64,000 nucleotides of DNA from Croceicoccus sp. Ery15 (GTDB taxonomy: Bacteria > Pseudomonadota > Alphaproteobacteria > Sphingomonadales > Sphingomonadaceae): NCBI RefSeq assembly GCF_020985305.1, contig NZ_CP087588.1:2158501-2222500 (forward strand). Direction: 5' to 3'. The notes beneath the pieces were generated by a model, which ran no database searches, was not told where the DNA came from, and saw only the letters and a program-made list of their open reading frames with translations. Within the stretch, counting starts at the first letter, position 1. Each line of letters opens with the position of its first letter. Made by a program: the position numbers and the translations under genes. Shown piece by piece: positions 6,890-15,543 of the stretch.

Positions 6890-9800
6890 CAAGCAGCTCT
6901 CCTTTCAATTCTGCTGCCACCAACGCCCTTGAGGATCGTGAAGCCTGTTGGCACGGCCTGCTGAACCAGTGGCACATGCGAGATCAGACCCACGGCGCGG
7001 CTGGCGCCGACAATGTCCTGGAGAACCTGTAGGACGCGGTCCAAAGTGCCGGTATCGTTCTCCGTATCGAGACTGCCGAACCCCTCATCAATAAAGATGG
7101 TGTCGAGGCGAATGGCCCCGTGGCTTGCTTCGACGATGTCGGAAAGCCCAAGGGCAAGCGACAAAGCGGCAATAAAGGTCTCACCACCAGAAAGTGTCGT
7201 CAAATCGCGAGCTCGACCCGTCTCAATGTCATGTACGCGAATATCGAGCCCGCGTTTCGAACGACCGCCTGCCGATTCCACATCGCGCTCGAGACGATAG
7301 CGGCCTGATGTCATCGGCTCGAGACGCAGATTGGCAGCCTCGAGCACTTGGTCGAACATTGCGCCAATGGCAAAGCTCTCCAGCGTTGTGTTCATTTCAT
7401 TCTGCCCTGAGAAGGCGTCAGCGAGCGCGCGAAGCGGACCCGTCTCCTCTTCCAAGCGGCGGAGACGTGCCAACTCTTCCGCGAGCACATTCTTGAGGCT
7501 CTCCAACTTCTCGAGATTCGCCCTCATAGTGGCTGCGAAATCCACGGCCTCGTTCGCTGCCGTACGCGCTGCATCGCGCGAACCTTCGGCTGATGCGAGA
7601 TCAGGGCGCTCAATTCCGGCGATCGCATCCGCTGCCTGCTTTGCAGCGCCCGTCGCCTCGCGCAGCGAGGTTTCGAAGTCCTCGACGGTTGCTGTCAGAT
7701 CGTCGATTTCAGGGATGTGCGCAGCAAATTGCGCGTATTGTTCCGGTGACAGTCCTAGCTCAGCGAGCCTGGTCGCAAACTCATCCCGGGCGACTTTGCA
7801 CCGCTTCTCGGCATCGATCTTCGTTTTCTCGGCGTTCCTCAGGTTGGCATTCGCAGTGGCGACAAGCTCACGCGCTGCCTGGGCATTGGCTTCAGCATCC
7901 GCCAAGGCCTGCTGTCGTTCCGCTATGGTTTCGACCATCACATCGCGAGCCGCATTCAAGCCGGCCTCATCGCGGTATTGCTCCGGCACACCAGCGATCT
8001 GATCCTCATAGGACCGACATGCAACTGCCTCAGCCGTTGTGGCAGACTGAAGCTTCTGCTGAGCCTCGGACAAGGCCTTGGCCGCGAGCTCCAATTGCTC
8101 TTTTGCCTCATCCATGGCCAGCTGAAGCTTCTGGATTTCGCCCGCCTCGCCCAGCCCGCTCAGTTCGGCATCAATCACTTCGAGCTCACGCTCAAGAGAT
8201 GCGACGTCCGCTTCCGGCACTTCAATTTCCGAGAGAGCCTTCTCCCTGTCGGCTACCCGGCTCCGCGCAGAGCCGTGCGCAACCCTTGCCTCTTGGAGGT
8301 CGCCCGTGGCGCTCGAAAGCGTCTCGCGCGCACTCGCCAGCTCTTCATCGAGAGCATCGGGGTCGCCTTCCCCCAGAGCGGGGTGCGGGTGTTCGTCCGC
8401 GCCGCACACCGGACAGGGTTCTCCATCGACGAGGCGATGCGCCAGAATGCTCGCCTGCGCCGAGAAATATGCCGTCTCGGCACGGGCATAGCTCTCGCTG
8501 GCGGCGGTATGCGCGTCTTCCGCAGTTGCCAAATGCTTGGCGGCATTCCCTGCGCTCGCTTGCGCGGTTTTCAAAGCGTCCGCGGCTTTTTGGTATGCTT
8601 TCGCATGCCGCAGACCGGCATCGAGCGTAACCCGCTCACTTCGAAGCGCTAAACGCCTCAATTCGCTCTGCCTTGCTTGACCGAGGGTTGCCTCGCTTTC
8701 CTTATGGAGAGTGGTCAACCGGTCTACTTCAAGTGAGGCTGTATCACGCGCCTGCTCAGCCGCGACCTTTTCAGCAACCGCCTCTTCCATTTTGTCCCGC
8801 AGGTCCGACGCATCGGCCAAGGCTTTCTCGTACCGGTCAAGCTCGGCCTTCTGCCGCTGCAGACTGTCAATTTCTCCCGATCGATTTCGCTCGGCTAGCA
8901 GCGCAGCCTCGGCTTGTTTCAATCTGTCGGCTGCTTCAGCCGCTGCCGAAGAAACGCCTACCTCATCTTGCACGGCTTCGTTCAGCCGATCACTGGCCTC
9001 AGCTATTGCCTGCGCCTTGTCTGCGGCACGCTGAGCCTTCCGCGCGTTGTCTCTGCGAAGACGTATTTCGGCAATCTCGGCCTCCCGGCCCTCAAGAACC
9101 GTCAGCTGTTCCTTCGCGCGATTCGCTTCGACAAACCGCGCGTCAATGGCTTGGGCAGCGGCGTACGCCTGGTCGGCACTTGCAGCCGCCTTCTCCTTTT
9201 CCGCGCTTTCGCACGCCGCCTCTCGGCTCCTGGCCTGCGCCGCCTCAATCCCTTCGTCGAGCTCGTCGGAACTGTTAAAGCCCTCCGCCACCAACCGGCG
9301 TGCATGGACGCTGTAGCCATCCCGCACCTCGCGCTTCGCAGCGCTGGCCTCTTCCTTGAGGCGATCGGTGATCGATCGATACAGGCTGACATCGAACAGT
9401 TCGCGAAGGATCTTCAGCCGTTCGCTGCTGTCGGAGGTCAGAAACTTCTCAAATCGGCCCTGCGGGAGCAGGACGATCTGCCGAAACTGGTCGGCTCCAT
9501 AGCCAAGGAGCGCGCTGACCTGGTCGGCGACCTGTCCGACCTTCTTCTCGGCAAGGATTACCCCGCAACCATCAAGGTTGATCATGTCGACCTCAATACC
9601 GGTCACATCGAAGAGCCATGCTGCATGTGCCTGGCTGGTCTCGCCTTCACCCCGCATCTTGGGCCGGGATTGTTCCGGCTGGCGGCGCACCAGATAGCGT
9701 TTGTCACCAAGCTCGAAGACGAAAGCGACCTCAGTTGGCATCTCTGCCGATGCATGCGCCGAGCGCAGCGTGGCTGTCGGCTGCTCCTTCTTGGCTGCCT

Positions 9801-9963
9801 CTCCAAACAGCGCGAAGGTCATAGCACTGAATATCGAGGATTTGCCCGATCCCGTGGGCCCGTAGATGCCAAACAGACCGGCATCGGTCGCGTCGCGGAA
9901 ATCAATCGTCTGTGTTCCGGCGTAGGGCCCGAACGCATCCATTTTCAGCTTGATCGGCCTCAC
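6889..9963 (-). CDS. sbcC: Exonuclease subunit SbcC (SMC-like ATPase)
   Basis: 1024 aa, normal for the family. Walker A GPTGSGKS is at residues 35-42, long coiled coils follow, the zinc hook CPVCGADEHPHP lies near residue 517, and the signature and Walker B (LSGGETF; IFIDEGFGSLD) are near residue 955. With SbcD it forms an ATP-dependent double-strand exonuclease and hairpin endonuclease (Mre11-Rad50 type) that processes DNA ends, replication-generated palindromes and some foreign DNA. Its start overlaps the end of sbcD by 4 bp. Encoded here on an integrative element, it is probably a second copy beside a chromosomal one, which cannot be checked from this window. Confidence 0.95.
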   Translation of the reverse strand: MRPIKLKMDAFGPYAGTQTIDFRDATDAGLFGIYGPTGSGKSSIFSAMTFALFGEAAKKEQPTATLRSAHASAEMPTEVAFVFELGDKRYLVRRQPEQSRPKMRGEGETSQAHAAWLFDVTGIEVDMINLDGCGVILAEKKVGQVADQVSALLGYGADQFRQIVLLPQGRFEKFLTSDSSERLKILRELFDVSLYRSITDRLKEEASAAKREVRDGYSVHARRLVAEGFNSSDELDEGIEAAQARSREAACESAEKEKAAASADQAYAAAQAIDARFVEANRAKEQLTVLEGREAEIAEIRLRRDNARKAQRAADKAQAIAEASDRLNEAVQDEVGVSSAAAEAADRLKQAEAALLAERNRSGEIDSLQRQKAELDRYEKALADASDLRDKMEEAVAEKVAAEQARDTASLEVDRLTTLHKESEATLGQARQSELRRLALRSERVTLDAGLRHAKAYQKAADALKTAQASAGNAAKHLATAEDAHTAASESYARAETAYFSAQASILAHRLVDGEPCPVCGADEHPHPALGEGDPDALDEELASARETLSSATGDLQEARVAHGSARSRVADREKALSEIEVPEADVASLERELEVIDAELSGLGEAGEIQKLQLAMDEAKEQLELAAKALSEAQQKLQSATTAEAVACRSYEDQIAGVPEQYRDEAGLNAARDVMVETIAERQQALADAEANAQAARELVATANANLRNAEKTKIDAEKRCKVARDEFATRLAELGLSPEQYAQFAAHIPEIDDLTATVEDFETSLREATGAAKQAADAIAGIERPDLASAEGSRDAARTAANEAVDFAATMRANLEKLESLKNVLAEELARLRRLEEETGPLRALADAFSGQNEMNTTLESFAIGAMFDQVLEAANLRLEPMTSGRYRLERDVESAGGRSKRGLDIRVHDIETGRARDLTTLSGGETFIAALSLALGLSDIVEASHGAIRLDTIFIDEGFGSLDTENDTGTLDRVLQVLQDIVGASRAVGLISHVPLVQQAVPTGFTILKGVGGSRIERRAA

Positions 9964-11105
9964 GCTGCGCTCTCCTCATGGTCCGCATCAACCAGGAATT
10001 GGTCGATCAAATGCTGTTCGGCATCCCCGGGTGCCTCATCGCGCACAAACTGAAGAAAATCGGCAATGATCGACTTGGGGTCGGTCAGCACCGGCTCGCT
10101 TTCGCTCCGCTCCTGCTGCTCCCGCTCACTGTTCCGATCGTAGGTCAGCTTGACCGCATTCGGGAATTTCTCCCGGATCCGCTTCATCGGATCGATCTGC
10201 GGCGTCTCGTCCGTGAGCACGACACCGGTGAAGTCGTGACAAATTTCAGGTGTCTCGATCAGCTCCAACAGTTTGCCTCGCACGGTCCTCACCGTGCGCG
10301 AGGGATTGAGCGGCAGGAGGTCGATTGTGACCGAGCCATCGGCTGCAAGGTCGATCAGCGTCATCGATTTTCCATCTCCTTCCTCATCAAGGCCAAAGGC
10401 AAGCGGCGCGCCCGAATAGCGGATATGGGTCGCCCCCACCTTCTGAGGTCGATGAAGGTGGCCCAGCGCCACATAATGCGCGCCATCGAAGGCTGATGAA
10501 GGAACGGTCTCGATGCCGCCCACGGTGCGCGACAACGGACGTTCACCTTCACTCGCTGAGGCTCCCTCGACAAAGGCATGCGCAACAATAACCCACCTGG
10601 CACCATCGGGGAGGTGGCGGCGGGCGCTTTCCACCTGCGCCCGCAGGACATCAGCAGGGCAGGCGATGGCCTCATCCTCGAAGCAGGCGCGGGCCGCGAA
10701 CTCGTAGCAGAAGGGTAGAGCGGAGATCGCAACAGGCCCATGCTCGTCCTCGATGATAAGGGGACGCTCTTCAGCATCGACCGGACCTCGCACGAGGGCC
10801 CTTCCACCGGTCGGCAGGACGCCAAGCATGCCGATCTGTGCCGCTGAATCGTGATTTCCGGCGATTGCGACCACCGCCAAATCATTGTCCTGGGTGACGC
10901 GCTTGATGAAGTCGCCGAACCGCGTCAGTGCGCTTTGCGGCGGGCTGACGCGATCGAATATGTCACCAGCGATAATGAGGACATCGGGCTTCTTCTGCTC
11001 GATGGCCTTAGCGATCTGGTCGAGAATGACATCGTGGTCCTCGTCAAGCGGCAGTCCGTGGAACTGTCGCCCCAGGTGCCAGTCGCTGGTGTGAAGTATG
11101 CGCAT
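9960..11105 (-). CDS. sbcD: Exonuclease subunit SbcD (Mre11-like nuclease)
   Basis: 381 aa calcineurin-like phosphoesterase. Metal-binding motifs appear in order: ILHTSDWHLGRQFHG (residues 3-17), IIAGDIFDRVSPP, IAGNHDSAAQIG, then VAHAFVEG and ALGHLHRPQ. It is the nuclease partner of SbcC. The ATG lies shortly after the upstream 68-aa gene, and the 3' end overlaps sbcC as ATGA-type coupling. The C-terminal capping domain is present and no disruption is seen. Confidence 0.95.
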   Translation of the reverse strand: MRILHTSDWHLGRQFHGLPLDEDHDVILDQIAKAIEQKKPDVLIIAGDIFDRVSPPQSALTRFGDFIKRVTQDNDLAVVAIAGNHDSAAQIGMLGVLPTGGRALVRGPVDAEERPLIIEDEHGPVAISALPFCYEFAARACFEDEAIACPADVLRAQVESARRHLPDGARWVIVAHAFVEGASASEGERPLSRTVGGIETVPSSAFDGAHYVALGHLHRPQKVGATHIRYSGAPLAFGLDEEGDGKSMTLIDLAADGSVTIDLLPLNPSRTVRTVRGKLLELIETPEICHDFTGVVLTDETPQIDPMKRIREKFPNAVKLTYDRNSEREQQERSESEPVLTDPKSIIADFLQFVRDEAPGDAEQHLIDQFLVDADHEESAA

Positions 11106-11112
11106 CGTTGCT

Positions 11113-11319
11113 TCAATCCTCGCGTACGGTTGTGTGCGGGCTTGCCTTGCCGTGCTTAGTCGTCACGTAGCGGCCACTGATTGTGCTGCGGTAATGCGGG
11201 CCGGAGCTCCCGCTCCTGCCAGCTGCCTCGCGCACCGTCGTTCGCGGGTTCGACTTGCATTGAGCTTCCGAAACGTAGCGCCCCGTCTTTGCGCTGCGAT
11301 AACTGCCACCCTTTGCCAT
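11113..11319 (-). CDS. Small two-repeat basic protein upstream of sbcD (68 aa)
   Basis: The protein is an internal duplication: YRSAKTGRYVSEAQCKSNPRTTVRE at the N-terminal side is repeated as HYRSTISGRYVTTKHGK followed by SPHTTVRED. Short proteins with this Y-R-S-x-x-[ST]-G-R-Y-V...TTVRE unit recur in many bacteria as uncharacterised proteins. It is very basic and Gly/Ser/Thr-rich, with no signal peptide. It ends 8 bp before the sbcD start on the same strand, so it is probably co-transcribed. Function unknown. Confidence 0.65.
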   Translation of the reverse strand: MAKGGSYRSAKTGRYVSEAQCKSNPRTTVREAAGRSGSSGPHYRSTISGRYVTTKHGKASPHTTVRED

Positions 11320-11438
11320 CTGACGCCTCCTTCATGCCTATGCTGTCTCTCTTCCCGAACCGACTCGGCCCGAGACCCAAACTATGCGCGCAAGGGGTGA
11401 CAAAAATAGTCACCCGCATGAATTCCTGGTGGGCAGCT

Positions 11439-11618
11439 CTAATGGAGCAAGCCGGATGGGAGCTGGAGCAACTGGTTGATCCTTTTCACAATCATCTGAA
11501 TTGTGCGCGCGCCCTGCATGTCGCCCTCCGACATCTGCTTGTCGGCACGCATGGCCGCGATGATCAGCGCATCCTCACCATGCTCTGCGCAGGCCCAGAT
11601 TTCCCAGTCAGAGATCAC
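11439..11618 (-). CDS. Small DUF6961-like protein (59 aa)
   Basis: Short open frame from a GTG start (11618), overlapping the stop of the upstream nuclease gene by 4 bp. The sequence ISDWEIWACAEHGEDALIIA, followed by DKQMSEGDMQGARTIQMIVK and ending near the C-terminus in RINQLL, matches the pattern I know from DUF6961-type proteins of sphingomonads (W-E-x-W-A-C-A...HG-x-D-A...GD-x-x-G-A). Function is not known. A longer frame starting at 11870 is a shadow of the nuclease gene. Confidence 0.6.
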   Translation of the reverse strand: MISDWEIWACAEHGEDALIIAAMRADKQMSEGDMQGARTIQMIVKRINQLLQLPSGLLH

Positions 11619-12046
11619 GAACAGCGATGGCCAGCCCAGTAGCGGTCCCAGCGCAAGGCTGTGCCACTTGCTACCATAGCGCAGGATAGATCGCCGCCAC
11701 GCGGCGACATGCACCAAGCGGCGGTGCGATCGCCGCCTCCATTGCCGACCGAAACACAGGTCATAGTTGGTCCCCGGACAAGGACATGGCCGTTCGGCCC
11801 TCGCCCATAAGGCTCGCCAACCAGAGCAACGAGCGTGTCGCGCGCTTCCTCGGCAGACGCAGAAGGACAAGGCTGGTTGGAACGGCAGGTGCCATCGATC
11901 TCACGAGCAGCGATCCCGGAAAGTCTGACGCGAGGACCTTCAGCACACCAAACGGGGCCGTCACCATCCCAGACATGTGTAGGCGTACAGGCAAAGGTTT
12001 CACCGGCTGGGACCACCAAGACAGTCGTTAGAAGAATGCTCAGCAT
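11615..12046 (-). CDS. Secreted thermonuclease-like (SNase-fold) protein
   Basis: 143 aa from the ATG at 12046, which gives a clean signal peptide (MLSILLTTVLVVPAGETFA). A TTG at 12094 would add 16 residues and spoil the signal. The mature part has the SNase-like layout: VWDGDGPVWC, RVRLSGIAAREIDG with the conserved Arg/Asp region, SAEEARDTLVAL and GDLSCAMVASGTALRWDRYW. Several Cys residues suggest disulphides, fitting export. It may degrade extracellular DNA, or it may be a family member without strong activity. It overlaps the 59-aa gene and follows a tiny membrane-protein ORF. Confidence 0.7.
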   Translation of the reverse strand: MLSILLTTVLVVPAGETFACTPTHVWDGDGPVWCAEGPRVRLSGIAAREIDGTCRSNQPCPSASAEEARDTLVALVGEPYGRGPNGHVLVRGPTMTCVSVGNGGGDRTAAWCMSPRGGDLSCAMVASGTALRWDRYWAGHRCS

Positions 12047-12056
12047 AACGGCGCGA

Positions 12057-12155
12057 TCACCCCAACTTCCACAGCACCCTATCGAGCGAGACAATGAGGA
12101 AAAACGACCAAAAGGCGAGTGCGCCGCCCCACGGGAGGAGTGATTTAGTCTTCAT
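12057..12155 (-). CDS. Possible 32-aa membrane mini-protein
   Basis: An ATG at 12155 opens a 32-codon frame, MKTKSLLPWGGALAFWSFF then LIVSLDRVLWKLG. It is one hydrophobic segment with a positive start, and it ends 10 bp before the nuclease start codon. Spacing and composition suggest a real small gene translated with the nuclease, but it is too short for firm support. No strong ribosome-binding site is visible. Confidence 0.35.
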   Translation of the reverse strand: MKTKSLLPWGGALAFWSFFLIVSLDRVLWKLG

Positions 12156-12239
12156 GATAAGATTTTAGCTGGCCAACGGGTGCTTCGACAAGCCGAAGTA
12201 GCTGACTTTCTAAACGCCACATCCGCCAACCGAACGTAT

Positions 12240-13040
12240 TCACCTTACGGCACCTGAGCGAACATAGGTAATGTCGGGCAGAACGGTCTCCCACTCGTCT
12301 CGCACGATAGCTTCCCGATACTCTTCAGCATTGTCCGAACGACGCCAGCGAACGACGGCTCCGACCTCGCCGTGGGCTATTTCATACCTGGCCGGAGGCG
12401 CGAAGGATCGGCTCATTCTGCCAATGATTTGGCCAGCTGCGTCCTTGATCATCCAGGCCTTCTCGCCTCTTTCCAAACTCACCCGATCACCCACCTGGCA
12501 TTGCGCAATGGCCGCAAGGGAAGGATTGTAAGACTTCAATCGACCGGCAAATGAAAGATCCACCAAAGCCATGTCCGGCGGCTGGTAACTTCTTTCATCG
12601 AGCGGACCTTGGGCCGGATCGGACTGGACCGTTCTCTCAAGTATCGCGTCGGTCTCACCAGCTACGAAAGGGTGTGCGCCTTGTGTCACGATTGAGAGGC
12701 TGCGCCTTGCCCGTGTCATCGCCACATAAAACAGCCTCCGGGGCGCATCACGATCTTCATTCCTAGATTTACTTTGCCAGTCGCCATCGAGGATCACAAC
12801 ATCGTCGAATTCAAGCCCCTTCGCTCGGTGCGCCGTCAACAAAAGCAGCCCCTGCTGCTCACCCCGTGTTTCATAGGACCACTCCGCAATCCATTCGACC
12901 AAATCTGGCACCGCCATGCGACTGGCGCCAATCTCCCGACTGAGTGCATCGACGCCCCTTTCGAGAAGCCGGGTCCAACGATTGGCGGGCAAGCGAGCAA
13001 GAAACGCAGCCAAGTCGTCCGCGCTCAGTTTGAAACCCAA
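12240..13040 (-). pseudogene. C-terminal fragment of a large RecQ/UvrD-type helicase
   Basis: 266 codons from a TTG at 13040. Motif V-like TAHRAKGLEFDDVVILDG and motif VI RRLFYVAMTRARRSL show the second helicase domain of superfamily 1. The tail (DLSFAGRLKSYNP...IGRMSRSFAPP...GEVGAVVRWRR) matches the C-terminus of the very long (about 1,700 aa) RecQ-UvrD fusion helicases of alphaproteobacteria. The N-terminal about 1,400 residues, including the Walker A domain, are missing. The in-frame upstream stop is that of the WYL gene 34 bp away. Probably a deletion remnant, unless the stub is expressed. Confidence 0.7.
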
Positions 13041-13325
13041 AAGTCCCCAGACTGATCTTGCCCCCGCGGCGATCTACGGGAGGGCAGGGAAATCGCCCCT
13101 TCTGAAAGGGTGGACCATGTCCCTGAGCGATTTAGGCTCCAAGACTTCGACCGCGTCGCCCCAGGCATAAAGATGCCACGCCATCTCCAGATGGCCTGAA
13201 GCATCGAATGTCACGATCAGCGAACCATCTTTAGAGCGGTTTTCGACCGATTTGAATCGATGAGGGATTCCCACCAGGTGTGATTTCTGATTCAGAATCC
13301 GTGCTGGTGAAGGAGGCCAGCATGG

Positions 13326-13712
13326 ATGGGCCAACCTCTTTCGATGGATTTGCGTTCTCGGCTTCTGGCGGCAGTGGATGGCGGTATGAGTTGCCGCGCT
13401 GCTGCGGCCCGGTTTGGCGTTGCGCCTTCGACGGCGATCCGCTGGCGGGTGCAGCGGCGCGAGACGGGCGCCTTCGCGCCGAAGCCGCAGGGTGGCGACA
13501 TGCGATCTCGCCGGGTCGAAGAGCGTGCGGGGGACATCCTCGCCATCTGGGAAGAGCGTAAGGACATCTCGCTTGAGGAACTTCGCCTGGCGCTGACCGA
13601 AGTTGGCCTGACCGTCTCCGTGGCCGGGCTGCATCGCTTCTTCGCGCGCAGGGGGATAACGCGCAAAAAAAGACTGGCCATGCAATCGAGCAGGACCGGC
13701 CCGACGTCCTGA
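13326..13712 (+). CDS. IS630 transposase, N-terminal frame (HTH)
   Basis: 128 codons. Paired helix-turn-helix region: MDLRSRLLAAVDGGMSCRAA then ARFGVAPSTAIRWRVQRRET, followed by the winged segment DISLEELRLALTEVGLTVSV and LHRFFARRGITRKK. It supplies the DNA-binding half. The catalytic half is in the -1 phase and is entered at AAAAAAAG (13665-13672). Confidence 0.85.
   Translation: MGQPLSMDLRSRLLAAVDGGMSCRAAAARFGVAPSTAIRWRVQRRETGAFAPKPQGGDMRSRRVEERAGDILAIWEERKDISLEELRLALTEVGLTVSVAGLHRFFARRGITRKKRLAMQSSRTGPTS
13665..13672 (+). other. Frameshift site A7G in the IS630 transposase
   Basis: Zero phase reads CGC AAA AAA AGA CTG. A -1 slip gives AAA AAG ACT GGC CAT GCA ATC GAG, which continues as the catalytic frame without a stop. 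Programmed -1 frameshifting is known in part of this family; a simple indel is the alternative. Confidence 0.65.
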
Positions 13713-13765
13713 AGCAGCGCCGGGAATGGTTCGAGAGCCAGATCGATCTGGAACCCGAACGCCTC

Positions 13766-14272
13766 GTGTTCATCGACGAGACGTGGACCGCCACCAACAT
13801 GACCCGCAGCCATGGCCGCTGCCCGAAAGGCGAACGGCTGCGGATGGGTTTCCCGCACGGCCACCGCAAGACCACGACGCTCGTCGCCGGTCTACGCTTG
13901 ACCGGCATGGTCGCGCCGATGGTGCTGGACGGTCCGATCAATGGCGACTGGTTCGAAGCCTATGTCACTCAGGTGCTCATTCCCGAACTGCGTCCCGGCG
14001 ACATCGTCGTCATGGACAACCTGTCGAGCCACAAACGTGCGGCGGTGCGGGAAAAGATCGAGGCGGCAGGCGCGACACTGCGCTTCCTCCCGCCCTACAG
14101 CCCGGACTTCAATCCGATCGAGAAGGCCTTCTCACGCCTCAAGGCCATGCTCCGCAAAATCGGCGAGCGAACCGTCAGTGGCCTCTGGGACCTGATCGGC
14201 AAACTCGTCGATATCTTCCAGCCCGGCGAATGCGCCAACTACTTCAGCTCGTGCGGTTATGACCCGGAATGA
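13766..14272 (+). CDS. IS630 transposase, C-terminal frame (DDE domain)
   Basis: The frame is open from the slippery site at 13665; 13766 is merely its first ATG. Catalytic residues: first Asp in VFIDETWTATN, second in DIVVMDNLSSHK, and Glu in YSPDFNPIEKAFSRLK, which is the IS630 pattern. It ends with ECANYFSSCGYDPE, normal for the group. Together with the upstream frame it makes a transposase of about 315 residues. Confidence 0.87.
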   Translation: MFIDETWTATNMTRSHGRCPKGERLRMGFPHGHRKTTTLVAGLRLTGMVAPMVLDGPINGDWFEAYVTQVLIPELRPGDIVVMDNLSSHKRAAVREKIEAAGATLRFLPPYSPDFNPIEKAFSRLKAMLRKIGERTVSGLWDLIGKLVDIFQPGECANYFSSCGYDPE

Positions 14273-15195
14273 TCGAAAACCGCTCTAAGAAGCTCAGTGC
14301 GCTGCGAAGGATGAAATTGGAAACGCTGCGCCCGATCGACAGCTCGCGGCGCGAACTTCCAGACAACCTCGCCATATTCGGGATCGAAATGATAAGATCC
14401 AAACGCCCTCTGGGCATACTCGCGAATCTGAAAGTCAAGCGGGTATTTGAAGGAAGTGTCGGTCACTTCAGCCGAAACGATGTCTTCGACACGGTAATGA
14501 CGATTGCGCCCGTCGCGCTTGGCCGTATCCACCGCCACCAGATAGCGCCGTGCTCCCAAAAGAATTCCCAGGGGTTCGATCAGTCGTTCGCTCGGAGCTG
14601 CATCACCCCGCGACTGATAGGCGATCCTAAGCAGAAACGGACCTTTCAGGGCCAGACTGATCGCGCGATCCACTTCCTCGAGCGAAGCAGGACCCGGTCC
14701 AGGTCGGGCCGCATACCCCATCGCCTCAAGCAGCGTCTCTTCATCCACTGCCAGCCGCGATCCGCTTCCAGACGGCAGAAGGGCGCGCACCTTGCGCTCT
14801 AGCGATGCCAGATTCCGTGCTTCTGGACCCATCCCTGCGCGCTCGAGCTGGGTAACCCCTGAGGTGAGCGCAACCAGTTCGTCCGCGCTTGGCGAGAGCA
14901 GCTGAGCAATCGCGCGCGCCGGAACGCGCCAGCGCGGCCTGCCAGCCTCGTCGATCTCGCGCTCCGTGGCCGGAAAGACCTCTTCCAGCGCCGCAGTCAT
15001 GCGCTGCGCCGTCCTGCGCACCACAGCAAATTCCTGCTCGATCTCCGACAGGCAGACGCCCCGACTGCCCGTCGCCATCATCGCCAGCCGCAGCAGATCG
15101 ACTGCCTTTCCAAAGGACATGCATTACCCCCATGACCGATTCTGTCGCCCCCACTGGCTACATCGAATGGACCAAACAAGGAAAGGACCGAATCG

Positions 15196-15462
15196 ATGTA
15201 CACCGCTCACGCTCAGACCCGCCTTCAGCAGCGCGGCATTCCGGGAGAAGCCGTTGATGCCCTGCTCGCCTACGGCAACACGCGCCGCCATCATGGCGCC
15301 GACATCTACTTTCTCGACAAGCAGGCTCGCTCCCGTGCCAGGGCCGCACTTGGCCAACGCACGTTCTGCCGCCTCGAAAAGGCGCTCGACGCCTATTTGG
15401 TCGTCGGAGACGATGGCACTGTGATTACTGCAGCGCACCGCCTGCAGCGGCTCAAATTCTGA
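15196..15462 (+). CDS. Small conserved protein, DUF4258-like (88 aa)
   Basis: Starts MYTAHAQTRLQQRGIPGEAV with a good ribosome-binding site (AAGGAAAGG) 8 bp before the ATG. The H-A-x-x-R-x-x-Q-R-G-I start and a C-terminal strand VVGDDGTVITAAHRLQRLKF resemble the DUF4258 and BrnT-like small RNase-fold group. Function is unproven. It is the first gene rightward from the divergent WYL regulator and ends about 80 bp before the SNF2 helicase start, so it may belong to that operon as a regulator or toxin-like part. Confidence 0.55.
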   Translation: MYTAHAQTRLQQRGIPGEAVDALLAYGNTRRHHGADIYFLDKQARSRARAALGQRTFCRLEKALDAYLVVGDDGTVITAAHRLQRLKF

Positions 15463-15543
15463 CACTGCGGCAGTATCGTCTTGACCAATTCACAATTACT
15501 TACAACACATTGCACCCCGCAAAGGGCGGAGTTTGGGGGCTTC

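Larger units (their letters stand above)
13234..14285 (+). mobile_element. IS630-family element inserted in the WYL gene
   Basis: Terminal inverted repeats are GAGCGGTTTTCGA at the left and TCGAAAACCGCTC at the right, flanked by TA at 13232-13233 and 14286-14287, the TA target duplication typical of IS630/Tc1-type elements. Length is 1052 bp. It encodes a transposase in two phases joined by a slippery A7G tract. The inverted repeats and the target site are perfect, so the insertion looks recent. Confidence 0.92.
13074..15120 (-). pseudogene. WYL-domain transcriptional regulator split by IS630 element
   Basis: The 5' part (15120-14286) encodes an N-terminal winged helix (MSFGKAVDLLRLAMMATGSR...FAVVRRTAQRMTAALEE) and most of a WYL domain (IAYQSRGDAAPSERLIEPLG, then RRYLVAVD). 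The 3' part (13233-13074) encodes KDGSLIVTFDASGHLEMAWH then LYAWGDAVEVLEP and the end. Removing the IS and one TA restores GAG CTT CTT AAA GAT GGT in frame and a protein of about 330 aa. WYL proteins commonly repress or activate defence operons. This one is divergent from the SNF2/Hsp70 operon at 15196. The insertion probably altered control of that operon. Confidence 0.85.

Noticed and set aside
8914..10053. 379-codon plus-strand frame over sbcC/sbcD
   Set aside because: Antisense to intact SbcC and SbcD; shadow of GC-rich third positions.
15121..15195. WYL operator made of CGATTC / GAATCG arms
   Set aside because: Only 6-bp arms about 50 bp apart; could easily arise by chance.
15481..15543. 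TTG start at 15481 for the SNF2 gene
   Set aside because: The extra 21 residues have unlike composition and look like leader DNA; ATG 15544 starts a normal N-terminal domain.
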